This document shows positions 55,320 through 62,801 of a stretch of DNA of 64,000 nt, in pieces; the first letter of the stretch is position 1, and every line of letters starts with the position of its first letter. A model generated the notes under the pieces. The model was not told the DNA's origin. It saw only the letters and a list, made by a program, of their open reading frames with translations, and did no database searches. The stretch comes from CAWKAO01 sp963847665 (GTDB lineage Bacteria > Actinomycetota > Humimicrobiia > Humimicrobiales > Humimicrobiaceae). Both the position numbers and the translations under genes were made by a program. Location of the stretch: the NCBI GenBank assembly GCA_963847665.1, contig CAWKAO010000001.1, positions 62,001 to 126,000 on the forward strand. The letters run 5' to 3'.

Positions 55320-55553
55320 ATGAGTAAAGGAACTACTACCTCCACAGGTCTTACTCATTCTTATTTTGCTAATATTTTTGGTCCACCTCAGTACAGGGAA
55401 CTGCATGATGAAATTGCAAAAAAATATTTTGAAGTATTCTTTAAAAAAGATATTTTTGTAGGACAATTCAGGACAAGGTTAGGTATAAAAGGTTATGAAA
55501 TCAAAGGACCTGGAGAAGCTGCTACAGAATTGCTAAAAATCATTTCTTTATAA
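55320..55553 (+). CDS. Small protein of unknown function in the cassette array
   Basis: This 77-residue protein starts with a Thr/Ser-rich tip and has HSYFANIFGPPQYRELHDEIAKKYFEVFF, then a basic core FRTRLGIKGYEIKGPG and a short hydrophobic end. No signal or membrane segment is clear. An AAAGAAGG site lies 6 bases before the ATG at 55320, favouring it over the in-frame ATG at 55314. It lies in a four-gene run between S2 and S3, 11 bases before the carbonic-anhydrase-like gene. Confidence 0.55.
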   Translation: MSKGTTTSTGLTHSYFANIFGPPQYRELHDEIAKKYFEVFFKKDIFVGQFRTRLGIKGYEIKGPGEAATELLKIISL

Positions 55554-55563
55554 TTAAACCAAA

Positions 55564-56007
55564 ATGGAAACGCTATCAAATAATTTTAAAATCGATAATG
55601 CCTTTAGTGGTAATTTAGCTATTTTTTGTAGTGATGAAAGATTTATTGAGTCAACTTTATCCTTCTTAGAGAACTCTTTAAAAATAAATAAAAGTGATTT
55701 ATTATCAATTCCTGGTGGAATTGCATTTATTCCTAGAAATGAATCAAGCTTAATAGATCGTCTAAAAATTCTTGTAAATACACACAACATTAACCAGATG
55801 ATACTGATAGCACATTCTGACTGTGGATATTATAAAATAATTTTGAAAAACTCTTCTGAAGAGAAAATATTAAAGAGACAAGTAGATGATATTCAAAAAT
55901 CGGTTCATAAGTTAAAAAAACTATTTAGTGGTATTTTAATAAAAGCGTTTTATGCTCAGGTGGATAATTCTAAAATTATAAAATACACACAAATAGAAGT
56001 TGATTAA
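55564..56007 (+). CDS. Beta-carbonic-anhydrase-like protein
   Basis: Beta-class carbonic anhydrases use a Cys-Asp-Arg-His-Cys zinc site. The 147-residue protein has IFCSDERFIES near residue 21 (Cys-Ser-Asp-x-Arg), PGGIAFIP, and IAHSDCGYY near 80 (His-x2-Cys), so all expected ligands are present, though the protein is short and lacks the usual C-terminal helices. It may be a catalytic or a non-catalytic relative. It ends 12 bases before S3. Confidence 0.78.
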   Translation: METLSNNFKIDNAFSGNLAIFCSDERFIESTLSFLENSLKINKSDLLSIPGGIAFIPRNESSLIDRLKILVNTHNINQMILIAHSDCGYYKIILKNSSEEKILKRQVDDIQKSVHKLKKLFSGILIKAFYAQVDNSKIIKYTQIEVD

Positions 56008-56019
56008 TTGTGGCTCACT

Positions 56020-56057
56020 GGCTGGCCCGAGTTACGAAATTTCGAACCGTTTTTTAA
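56020..56057 (+). repeat. Island repeat S3
   Basis: GGCTGGCCCGAGTTACGAAA continues TTTCGAACCGTTTTTTAA. It starts 13 bases after the carbonic-anhydrase-like stop. Confidence 0.75.
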
Positions 56058-56193
56058 GGGATCTGATAGTTATAAAAAACTATTTTTAAGCAATAATATA
56101 AGCAACATTAGCTTAGGCGAGAATATTTTTATACCTGAATTGGGTTTTACAGGCTGATTACTGATCTATCATATTACCCACGCTTTATTTGAA

Positions 56194-56934
56194 TCACTTA
56201 AAAAAATATTCCTGAAGGATTTTCTGACCGGGTTTAAAATGTAAAAAATTCTTTTCATCTATATTACTTAAAGCCATTTTCTCAAGAAATTTTAAAGAAC
56301 CTTTGACCTCTTCAAGAATCATTTCCCTTTCAAGTACTTCATTTAAAAAGCTTATCATCTGCTCTAAATATTCCCGATGGATATCCTCAATATCATCATT
56401 GTTTATAAGAACTATTCTCTTATAATTTTTTAACTCTTCAGTAATTATAAATCTTGCAGTACCTTCGTCATATCTTTTTGATCCATACATTTCTTTTTTT
56501 CTTATCCACTCTTTAGGAATTAAATCTTCCTTACCCGTCCATAAAAGATATCCCCTGTACGGGTCTCCTCCGTACTCTATCCATCCTTTACAAAAATAAT
56601 ATGTTGCAGGGTCTTTAGTAAATAGCTCCAAGTATCTTTCTTTTGAGCCAAGAAATAAGCTTATACAGTCATCTACCTTTGGGATAATAATTTCATGGTT
56701 ATTGGATATAAGATTTACCACGCCATTGCTACACAACCCATATCCAAGAATGATTTTATTATAATCTGAATTAATATTACTAATCTGCTCCTGGAGCTTT
56801 TGTCTCATAATATCTGGTGTATTATGAAGGTGTTGTTCCATAAATATAAAATCAAGATTTTCAATTTTTTTATCCCTGACAATATTTTCCAGATCCTGTT
56901 TCATCACGTCACATATAATTGCTATATTTTTCAT
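56194..56934 (-). CDS. DUF1638 protein
   Basis: The 246-residue product has the DUF1638 pattern: an N-terminal Rossmann-like IAIICDVMKQDLE, then FIFMEQHLHNTPDIMRQKL and GYGLCSNGVVNL with a conserved Cys, DDCISLFLGS, and TYYFCKGWIEYGG. The family is common in anaerobes and may bind a corrinoid or metal, though its role is not settled. GAGGAT before the ATG at 56934 sets the start. It is the one gene of its cassette (S3 to S4) and is on the minus strand, opposite the repeats. Confidence 0.85.
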   Translation of the reverse strand: MKNIAIICDVMKQDLENIVRDKKIENLDFIFMEQHLHNTPDIMRQKLQEQISNINSDYNKIILGYGLCSNGVVNLISNNHEIIIPKVDDCISLFLGSKERYLELFTKDPATYYFCKGWIEYGGDPYRGYLLWTGKEDLIPKEWIRKKEMYGSKRYDEGTARFIITEELKNYKRIVLINNDDIEDIHREYLEQMISFLNEVLEREMILEEVKGSLKFLEKMALSNIDEKNFLHFKPGQKILQEYFFK

Positions 56935-57101
56935 TTGATTTTTTATCCTCATAATATTTTCTTATAAATCCATATAACTATTGTTACGGTATTATAAATG
57001 ATAGTTAACAGGAATATAAGGGAAAATCTCTTGAAATGTAATAAAGTGAATTATATTGCTAAATATTTTAAAGATTTAAGCGACTTCTATGTCTGAAATT
57101 A

Positions 57102-57137
57102 GCTGCACGAGTTACGAAATTTCGAACCGCTTTTTAA
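57102..57137 (+). repeat. Island repeat S4
   Basis: GCTGCACGAGTTACGAAATT continues TCGAACCGCTTTTTAA. It lies upstream of the lipoprotein gene. Confidence 0.75.
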
Positions 57138-57191
57138 GTGAATTAATTATATTAAATAGATTATTTAGTGGAGCTACAATATAATAAAAAA

Positions 57192-57617
57192 ATGATAATT
57201 ATATCTTACCCAAAATTTAAATATAAATATTTATCGTTTTTATTTCTAATCATACTTATTATTTCTTCACTTATAGTTTCAGGTTGTGGAAATGTTAAAG
57301 GCTATGGGAATGCCATGCTACAAAACCTACTGGAATCTATAGATTCTATTGATTATGAAAATTTTAAAAAAGACTTAGATAACAATTTGAAAGAAAAATA
57401 TACTGAAGAAGAATTTGTTAAATTAGTAAATGAAATAAAAGAAAAGTATGGTGAATATGAGAGATATTCAATTAAATTTATAAGTTCAAGTACTGAAAAC
57501 AGGATAACAACAGCATATTTTTATGCAACATATTCAAATAACCAGAAAGCAAAAGTCAGGATTCAGTTTAACCTTGAAATTGAAGTTTATAAGATATCTG
57601 ATTTTACTTTTGACTAA
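57192..57617 (+). CDS. Small lipoprotein (DUF3887-like)
   Basis: The 141-residue product has a hydrophobic leader and lipobox LIVSGC, so it is an anchored extracytoplasmic protein. The mature part resembles DUF3887-like proteins: MLQNLLESIDSIDYENFKKDLD, then LKEKYTEEEFVKLVNE, then ITTAYFYATYSNNQKAKV and a terminal strand. A GTG in frame at 57168 lies upstream, but the ATG at 57192 is better placed for the signal peptide. It is a single-gene cassette between S4 and S5. Confidence 0.7.
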   Translation: MIIISYPKFKYKYLSFLFLIILIISSLIVSGCGNVKGYGNAMLQNLLESIDSIDYENFKKDLDNNLKEKYTEEEFVKLVNEIKEKYGEYERYSIKFISSSTENRITTAYFYATYSNNQKAKVRIQFNLEIEVYKISDFTFD

Positions 57618-57644
57618 AATATTTTATTGATTATTCTTTAGTTG

Positions 57645-57683
57645 GCTGCCCCGAGTTACGAAATTTCGAACCGCTTTTTAAAG
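57645..57683 (+). repeat. Island repeat S5
   Basis: GGCTGCCCCGAGTTACGAAA continues TTTCGAACCGCTTTTTAAAG. It lies 27 bases after the lipoprotein stop. Confidence 0.75.
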
Positions 57684-57839
57684 GAAATATTTAAATTAAA
57701 ACAATCATTTCAAATATTTTGATAATATAAATATTATATTTATAATTATATCAAAAGATGATGCTCAATAAACTATAATCAGATATTCTTAATAAATGTG
57801 ATTAATAATTTAAATTAAATATATTTATGGGATTAATCA

Positions 57840-58055
57840 ATGATTGATATAAAGCAAATAAAAGAAAGATTAGATGTAATAGATAGAAAAATAACCAGAT
57901 ATGAATACAATTCAAAAAGTTTAGAAGTAGAATTAGAGGATGCAACAAAACAAATTTATAATGCAGTTGATGAATCAAATAAAACAGAGAGGGAAGAGTT
58001 AGATGATTTATTGATGTTTATAAACTACTTAAAAACTAAATTTGGCCAAAAGTAA
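57840..58055 (+). CDS. Small coiled-coil protein
   Basis: The 71-residue protein is a nearly continuous heptad helix: KQIKERLDVIDRKITRYEYN, then LEVELEDATKQIYNAVDE, then REELDDLLMFINYLK. It has no signal or membrane segment. It sits 48 bases before the bactofilin gene, in the same cassette, and may act with it. The long-form repeat follows after that gene. Confidence 0.6.
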   Translation: MIDIKQIKERLDVIDRKITRYEYNSKSLEVELEDATKQIYNAVDESNKTEREELDDLLMFINYLKTKFGQK

Positions 58056-58103
58056 GTCTGAACAATTTTTATTTAATATCAATTAATTTTGGAAAGGTTA
58101 AAA

Positions 58104-58466
58104 ATGGCAGCAGAAACTATAATAACAGATGGTGTAAAAATAGACGGAACTCTTAGTTTTAAAGGCTCAGTCAAAATAGATGGTGAGGTTACTGGTGAAA
58201 TAAAATCAGATGAAACTATAACAATTGGCAGAACTGCAAAAGTTAAAGCAAATATAAATACCAAAAATGCAATAATATCAGGCTCTTTTGAAGGAGTTTT
58301 AAATGCATCAGGTCAGGTCGATATTACATCAACAGGAAGATTTATCGGAAATTTAATTCAACCCAATTCTCTTTTCAGTCTCGAAAAGGGTGGGTTGTTT
58401 AAGGGTAAGAGTGTTGTTGAGACAGATAAAGAACAAGACGATTTTAAAAATAATAAAGAAAATTAA
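58104..58466 (+). CDS. Bactofilin family protein
   Basis: Bactofilins form membrane-associated polymers used in shape, stalk or motility functions. The 120-residue product has the DUF583 right-handed beta-helix: ITDGVKIDGTLSFKGSVKIDGEVTG, then ISGSFEGVLNASGQVDIT and GRFIGNLIQPNSLFSLEKGGLF, with repeated Ile/Val-Gly turns, and a disordered acidic tail. GGAAAGG before the ATG at 58104 favours it over the ATG at 58089. Confidence 0.88.
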   Translation: MAAETIITDGVKIDGTLSFKGSVKIDGEVTGEIKSDETITIGRTAKVKANINTKNAIISGSFEGVLNASGQVDITSTGRFIGNLIQPNSLFSLEKGGLFKGKSVVETDKEQDDFKNNKEN

Positions 58467-58569
58467 TATACTTATATTTATTTACCAATAATTCAAATTA
58501 TATAAAACACCATTGATAATATAGGATCTTAATTATTATTATAATAAGATCAATGTGATGTAGACGTCC

Positions 58570-58705
58570 AAAGTTGGCTACTTAGGGCTTACAATAGCAA
58601 GAACTTTTAAAATCAATATTAAAATCTAATATTAATTGTCTTATTTATACGCACCAAGGTAGTGAAATTTCGAACCATTTTTTAAAGCAATTAATCAATT
58701 TAAAA
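58570..58705 (+). repeat. Island repeat S6 (long form)
   Basis: TTGGCTACTTAGGGCTTACA, then ATAGCAAGAACTTTTAAAAT, with the second half GTAGTGAAATTTCGAACCAT and a T6 run. It matches S1 over both halves, but its core is the most diverged in the island. Confidence 0.7.
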
Positions 58706-58806
58706 CTGCTCTTAAGATAATTTGATAATTGAAAATTCCAGTCTTATAATCAGATTAAAGAATATTATTCACTTAAGTAAATATAAAATAAAAATTTAGT
58801 AGCATT

Positions 58807-58895
58807 AAGGCTTTTCCTAATACACTTGGTCGCCAATTGTATAGAAGGGCTTAAAGCAAATAGCGAAACCGACTAAATGCAGTCGGTTTTTTATT
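58807..58895 (+). ncRNA. Structured leader RNA with terminator, copy 3
   Basis: Paired ATACA/TGTAT and TTGG/CCAA hairpins lead to AATAGCGAAACCGACTAAAT, and AACCGACT pairs with AGTCGGTT around AAATGC, followed by T6. The terminator ends about 40 bases before the ankyrin/HEAT gene. The AATAGCG-AACCGACTAAA stretch is nearly the same as in copy 1, 31 kb away, placing the family both inside and outside the island. Confidence 0.55.
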
Positions 58896-58933
58896 TTAAA
58901 AACGTTATTTAAGTATAACTTATGGAGGTAGTC

Positions 58934-60238
58934 ATGGATTTAATAGAAGCAGTAAACCAAGGCAGTGCAATAGATAAGGGCAATATAGACGCAGTAAGAT
59001 TAGCTTTAGAAAAAGGTGCTGATATTAATACCAGGGATAAAAATGGCAATACTGCACTGATTATTGCTATAAGTATTGCGCATAACGAAATAGCTAAGCT
59101 ACTTATAGAAAGAGGAGTTGATGTTAATGCTAAAAATAACTTAGGCACGACCGCACTAATAAGTGCTTCATTTTGGGGAAATACAGAAATAGCCAAGCTA
59201 CTCATAGAGAAAGGAGCTGATATTAATGCTAAAGATAATGAAGGTAGAACTGTATTGATGCAGTCTTGTATTCTTTGGCATACAACTCAAGATATGGCTA
59301 AGCTACTGATAGAAAATGGTGCCGATGTTAATGCAAAAGATAATGAAGGTAAAACTGTGTTTATGCGTGTTTCAAACGAGACACGAATGGAATTAGAAAG
59401 TCTGTTAGAATCTAAGCAAAGCATTAATACTAGTAAAGAGACTACTATTGAAAAAAGAGAAAAACCAAACATAAAAGAGTTAGAACAAAAAGGAGAAATC
59501 GAAGCACTGATAGAGGCACTAAAGTATAATGATGCAGAAGTTAGAGAGTATGCTGCCGAAGCAGTAGGAAAGATTGGAGGTAAAGCTGCAATTGAGCCCC
59601 TTATTGAAAGCTTAAAGGACGAAAGCTGGAGAGTGCGTATGTGGGCCGCTTGGGCGCTTGGTAATATTAAAGATAATAGAGCCATAGAAGCTCTTATTGA
59701 AGCACTTAGCGATGACAGTATAGATGTACGAAGGGTATCAGCAGATGCACTAAGTGTTATTGGTGAACCAGCCATTGACACTCTAATTAAATTATTGGGC
59801 AATGAAGATTCTACATTTGTTGCACGTATTGAGTATATACTTTGGAATATTGGCAACCCTGTAGTAGTACCTCTTATTAAAGCTCTTGGTTATAGTGACT
59901 GGCGTATACGCATGAATTCTTCAAATGTGTTGGGCACAATCAATTATAAAAGAGCTAATGACCCACCGAAAATGATCTCTGATCCAAGTGCAATTTTTTG
60001 CCTTGATACTAAGATTGTAATACCTTCATCAAAGCGAGATGAGACACTAGCGGTTGAGCCTCTCATTCAAGTACTTACTGATGAAGTTGCAAATGTCAGA
60101 AAGGCTGCAATAATGGCTCTTGAAAAGATCGGTGATTTAAGAGCAATACAACCACTTGCTAGGGCTTTAAAGGATAGAGATAGAGACGTCAGGGTAGCAG
60201 CTAAAGAAGCTTTCAAGAAGTTAAAGAACAGAAGATAG
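58934..60238 (+). CDS. Ankyrin-repeat plus HEAT-repeat protein
   Basis: The N-terminal half has four to five ankyrin repeats (for example AKLLIERGVDVNAKNNLGTT and AKLLIEKGADINAKDNEGRT), and the C-terminal half has six to seven HEAT/PBS-lyase-type repeats (AAEAVGKIGGKAAIEPLIES and relatives). Both are protein-binding scaffolds without a catalytic site. A linker of about 45 charged residues joins them. The ATG at 58934 has GGAGG 7 bases upstream; an in-frame ATG at 58922 precedes it. A leader RNA with a terminator stands just upstream. Confidence 0.88.
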   Translation: MDLIEAVNQGSAIDKGNIDAVRLALEKGADINTRDKNGNTALIIAISIAHNEIAKLLIERGVDVNAKNNLGTTALISASFWGNTEIAKLLIEKGADINAKDNEGRTVLMQSCILWHTTQDMAKLLIENGADVNAKDNEGKTVFMRVSNETRMELESLLESKQSINTSKETTIEKREKPNIKELEQKGEIEALIEALKYNDAEVREYAAEAVGKIGGKAAIEPLIESLKDESWRVRMWAAWALGNIKDNRAIEALIEALSDDSIDVRRVSADALSVIGEPAIDTLIKLLGNEDSTFVARIEYILWNIGNPVVVPLIKALGYSDWRIRMNSSNVLGTINYKRANDPPKMISDPSAIFCLDTKIVIPSSKRDETLAVEPLIQVLTDEVANVRKAAIMALEKIGDLRAIQPLARALKDRDRDVRVAAKEAFKKLKNRR

Positions 60239-60285
60239 ATTTAAAAAGATTATAAGATTATTATTGAATTAGTTATAAAAACTTG

Positions 60286-60325
60286 CCGACCTGCCCCGAG
60301 TTACGAAATTTCGAACCATTTTTTA
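60286..60325 (+). repeat. Island repeat S7
   Basis: CGACCTGCCCCGAGTTACGA continues AATTTCGAACCATTTTTTAG. It lies 48 bases after the ankyrin/HEAT stop. Confidence 0.75.
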
Positions 60326-60439
60326 GAAGGAAATTTAATCAATATAAAAATACTATTTAAAAATATTTAAATTAATTATATATTCGAGTTTGAAATATAT
60401 ATAATGGAGGTGGTTAATATCTCAAAAAGGAGGTAATAA

Positions 60440-60613
60440 ATGGCTGAAAAAAGAATATGGAGTATTAGCGATACATTACAATCTATTAGTATTCCTTTAG
60501 TAGTTCTTGGTATAATCTTTAGCGAAAATCGTGTGGTAGGTTATTTGTTTATCGGAGTGGGAGTATTACTTGCAATTATAAGTTTGATTTTAAGAAAGAT
60601 AAGCCGAAAATAA
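60440..60613 (+). CDS. Small two-helix membrane protein
   Basis: The 57-residue protein has two hydrophobic helices (ISIPLVVLGIIF and VVGYLFIGVGVLLAIISLIL) with a short loop and a basic RKISRK end, placing the C-terminus inside. AAAAGGAGG lies 6 bases upstream of the ATG, one of the strongest ribosome sites in the window. It is the only gene in its cassette between S7 and S8. The family is unknown. Confidence 0.7.
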   Translation: MAEKRIWSISDTLQSISIPLVVLGIIFSENRVVGYLFIGVGVLLAIISLILRKISRK

Positions 60614-60666
60614 TTTAGATATAAAAAAATTATTGATAAGCCCAAAATACAACAAAGATGTCGTAA

Positions 60667-60707
60667 TGGCTGGCCCAAGTTACGAAATTTCGAACCATAT
60701 TTTTAGG
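60667..60707 (+). repeat. Island repeat S8
   Basis: GGCTGGCCCAAGTTACGAAA continues TTTCGAACCATATTTTTAG. It is the last copy in the array, 54 bases after the small membrane gene. Confidence 0.72.
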
Positions 60708-60739
60708 GAACTGACTAGGATAAAGATATTTTTTATTGT

Positions 60740-61882
60740 TTAAGGTTTTTCTCCCTTTAAGCCAAAAAATAACCTTAACCCATAATGCCCAAGAAGTATT
60801 TCATATATAAGTAATGTTGTAATAAAAGACAAAATACTTACTAAAAAAAACTCAAAATAAGGATTTAAGGATAATTTTAGAAAAATAAATGAAAATGCTG
60901 TTACTGAGAAAAGATGGAGAATATAAAATGGAAAGGAAGCTTCGGAAAGATAAACAAGCATTTTGTTTGTTTTATTTAATGTTTTCTTACCGAAGCCTAT
61001 AAAGAACAAAACCCACATATATGAATTGAATCCTATTAATACTCTAAAAAAAATATATCCGTAAAATGTTCCTGAATTCAATATATGAAAGACATCGGAT
61101 ATGAAGTATAAAGCGACAATGAAAACAGAACTTATGAGGGCCATTACAAGAGAATGCATTTTTTTGTTTTCAATTTTTTCAATTATTTTTGTATTAGAAT
61201 TAAAAATATAACCGATTATAAAAAATGTGATATATACCGAAAAATTAGCCCAGTCATCTATCAAATTTTGAAAACCTGGCCACCTATATCTAAGGGAAGC
61301 TTCAAAAATTATTACCAGTATTACAGGCATATAAAAGAAATTTTTCTTTGTGAAAATACTACCAGCCCTTTCCCTAAGACTATCTTGTCTAAAGCTTTTA
61401 TAATATATAAAAAAAGGCAGGCATAATAAGGAAAATACAAATAAATAGACTAAAAACCAAAGGTGAGCCCAGCCAAGATAATCCATAATCCCGGTAAAAA
61501 ACATCGGATAGAACTTTATTAGTGAGCCTTTAAAGCCAAAATCATTTATAGCTTTGAAGTAAGCAGTTAGCGGACATATTGTAATTATCCCAAAAATTGC
61601 CGGTACTAATAGTCTTTTTGCTCTTTCAGATATAAATTCTGCAGCATTCCTCGAATTTAAAATATACCAGCAAACCATTCCCGATATAAAAAACAAAAGG
61701 GGCATCATCCAGGTTGAAAAAAATACATTAAACCCTATAAGGAAATTTGGTGAAGAAATATTATTATCATATAAATAAACATCGCCGATTTTTGTATACG
61801 TAAGAGCTGCATGATAAGGAATAAGGGAGGCAATGACAATTATTCTTAACCAGTCCAAATAAAATTGTCTTTTTATTTTCAT
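60740..61882 (-). CDS. Acyltransferase family 3 membrane protein
   Basis: Acyltransferase_3 proteins move acyl groups to surface glycans or peptidoglycan. The 380-residue protein has about ten membrane helices and the family opening YLDWLRIIVIASLIPYHAALTY (Arg and His), MPLLFFISGMVCWY, and late segments PFYILHLFSVTAFSFI and FGLKGEKP. It is the last gene of the array and is on the minus strand, so repeat S8 lies just downstream of its stop. The acceptor is unknown. Confidence 0.88.
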   Translation of the reverse strand: MKIKRQFYLDWLRIIVIASLIPYHAALTYTKIGDVYLYDNNISSPNFLIGFNVFFSTWMMPLLFFISGMVCWYILNSRNAAEFISERAKRLLVPAIFGIITICPLTAYFKAINDFGFKGSLIKFYPMFFTGIMDYLGWAHLWFLVYLFVFSLLCLPFFIYYKSFRQDSLRERAGSIFTKKNFFYMPVILVIIFEASLRYRWPGFQNLIDDWANFSVYITFFIIGYIFNSNTKIIEKIENKKMHSLVMALISSVFIVALYFISDVFHILNSGTFYGYIFFRVLIGFNSYMWVLFFIGFGKKTLNKTNKMLVYLSEASFPFYILHLFSVTAFSFIFLKLSLNPYFEFFLVSILSFITTLLIYEILLGHYGLRLFFGLKGEKP

Positions 61883-61945
61883 TTAATAAGACCAAACATT
61901 TATTTATTCAGAATTATATTGATTTATAATTTATAAAGGAGTTTT

Positions 61946-62224
61946 TTATTTATCTTTATCCATCTTATCCATTACTTCTTTTATTTTTTGCTCTTCCCAT
62001 TTCTTATTTGGGAATCTATTGAAAACAAATACTCCCATAGCATGGAAAAATAATCCTATACCCCATCCAAAAAGTGCCCAATAGAACCACCAACCACCAG
62101 GATTTGTAAATAAGTTAAGAAGAAACAAGCCAATATTTACAACTACATACACAATAGCATGGGTATAAAACCCTTTGATTTCCTCTACTCTTTTTTTAGC
62201 CTTTTCATATTTTTCATCAGCCAT
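61946..62224 (-). CDS. 2TM-domain protein
   Basis: The 92-residue protein has two membrane helices linked by a short loop (YTHAIVYVVVNIGLFLLNLF and WWFYWALFGWGIGLFFHA) with charged ends, matching the 2TM domain family found as single units or on sensor kinases. AAAGGAGG precedes the start. It lies 63 bases from the acyltransferase gene in the same direction. The function is unknown. Confidence 0.85.
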   Translation of the reverse strand: MADEKYEKAKKRVEEIKGFYTHAIVYVVVNIGLFLLNLFTNPGGWWFYWALFGWGIGLFFHAMGVFVFNRFPNKKWEEQKIKEVMDKMDKDK

Positions 62225-62309
62225 TTGAAACCTCCTTTCTTAAATTCTTGATTTTATTATATATAGATTGATATATTAAAGGAAATCAATAGTTCTATAA
62301 ATTATTGGT

Positions 62310-62336
62310 TGAGCTGGGGAGAGAGGATTCGAACCC
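62310..62336 (-). other. tRNA 3'-end remnant
   Basis: The minus strand reads GGGTTCGAATCCTCTCTCCC and CAGCTCA, which matches a T-loop and acceptor 3' strand but lacks the rest of a tRNA. Its length of about 27 bases is like attachment-site remnants. The parent tRNA cannot be fixed; a Ser-type end is possible. Confidence 0.45.
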
Positions 62337-62468
62337 AATTATTAAGTTAGATAAAAGTGTTTAAGAAATTGTCTTAAATATATGTTTAATTAGCAAAAGG
62401 GTACTGAATCGTTAGATTTTATATTAGAGAAGAAATAATAGATTGAAATATTTTAAGAAAAAGCCCCC

Positions 62469-62570
62469 CTACCTATAATGTCGGTAATCCGGCTTATTTG
62501 CTCCTGTGGCCAGGCTCCTGGTAAAGTCACCTGGAGTCATATTGTCCAGTGAACTATGGGGCTTTATTGT
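62469..62570 (-). mobile_element. C-terminal tail of an IS transposase (integrase core)
   Basis: On the minus strand a frame reads PHSSLDNMTPGDFTRSLA, then TGANKPDYRHYR and stop, the usual end of IS3- or IS481-type transposases (H-S-S-L-x-N-M-T-P). The rest of the gene is missing. The tyrosine-rich YNKA just upstream is in an adjacent frame. Confidence 0.6.
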
Positions 62571-62754
62571 ATGGCGTAGGGAGAGATCCAGTATTCCAGT
62601 GTAATTTTGCACTGAAATCCTTTGGGGCATTTTTATATATCATCTCTGCTGAGATATCTTCTTCAGTTGTTTCAATATTGTCTTTTTTACTTATATCGTC
62701 TGAAGTAATATCATATATTTTATTATCAGGACCGGAGGGCTTATAACCTGGCAT
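62554..62754 (-). CDS. Uncertain short open frame next to the transposase tail
   Basis: A 66-residue frame begins MPGYKPSGPD and ends in YNKAP, where the transposase tail takes over in another frame. It may be a fused remnant or chance coding. Weak ribosome site. Confidence 0.25.
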   Translation of the reverse strand: MPGYKPSGPDNKIYDITSDDISKKDNIETTEEDISAEMIYKNAPKDFSAKLHWNTGSLPTPYNKAP

Positions 62755-62801
62755 TCTTTTAAATTTGGTTAAATATTTATTATAAATAAAGAGCTTAGGC
62801 C

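Larger units (their letters stand above)
52961..62778. mobile_element. Genomic island between duplicated rlmN 5' ends (cassette-like array)
   Basis: About 9.8 kb lies between a rlmN fragment and intact rlmN. It is visibly more AT-rich than the flanks and holds eight same-oriented repeats that separate small gene groups, plus a tRNA remnant and a transposase tail at the right edge. No integrase or recombinase gene was found inside. The structure suggests past site-specific insertion with regeneration of rlmN, or a duplication-based event. Confidence 0.7.

Noticed and set aside
53060..60710. The island repeats as a CRISPR array
   Set aside because: The copies are 380-1630 bases apart with genes between them, and their sequences drift; there are no short unique spacers and no cas genes.
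53060..60710. The repeats as integron attC sites
   Set aside because: The core palindrome is much shorter than attC folds and lacks GTTRRRY and RYYYAAC boxes. No integron integrase was found. Array logic is kept as a finding, but the name integron is not used.
53060..60710. The repeats as simple intrinsic terminators
   Set aside because: The palindrome is AT-rich with a weak stem, and copies occur upstream of or opposite to some genes (S4 before a plus gene, S3 facing the end of a minus gene). It could still have a mild terminating effect.
62554..62754. Short minus-strand frame as a real gene
   Set aside because: It is weakly supported and ends where a transposase tail begins in another frame; kept only as a low-confidence feature.
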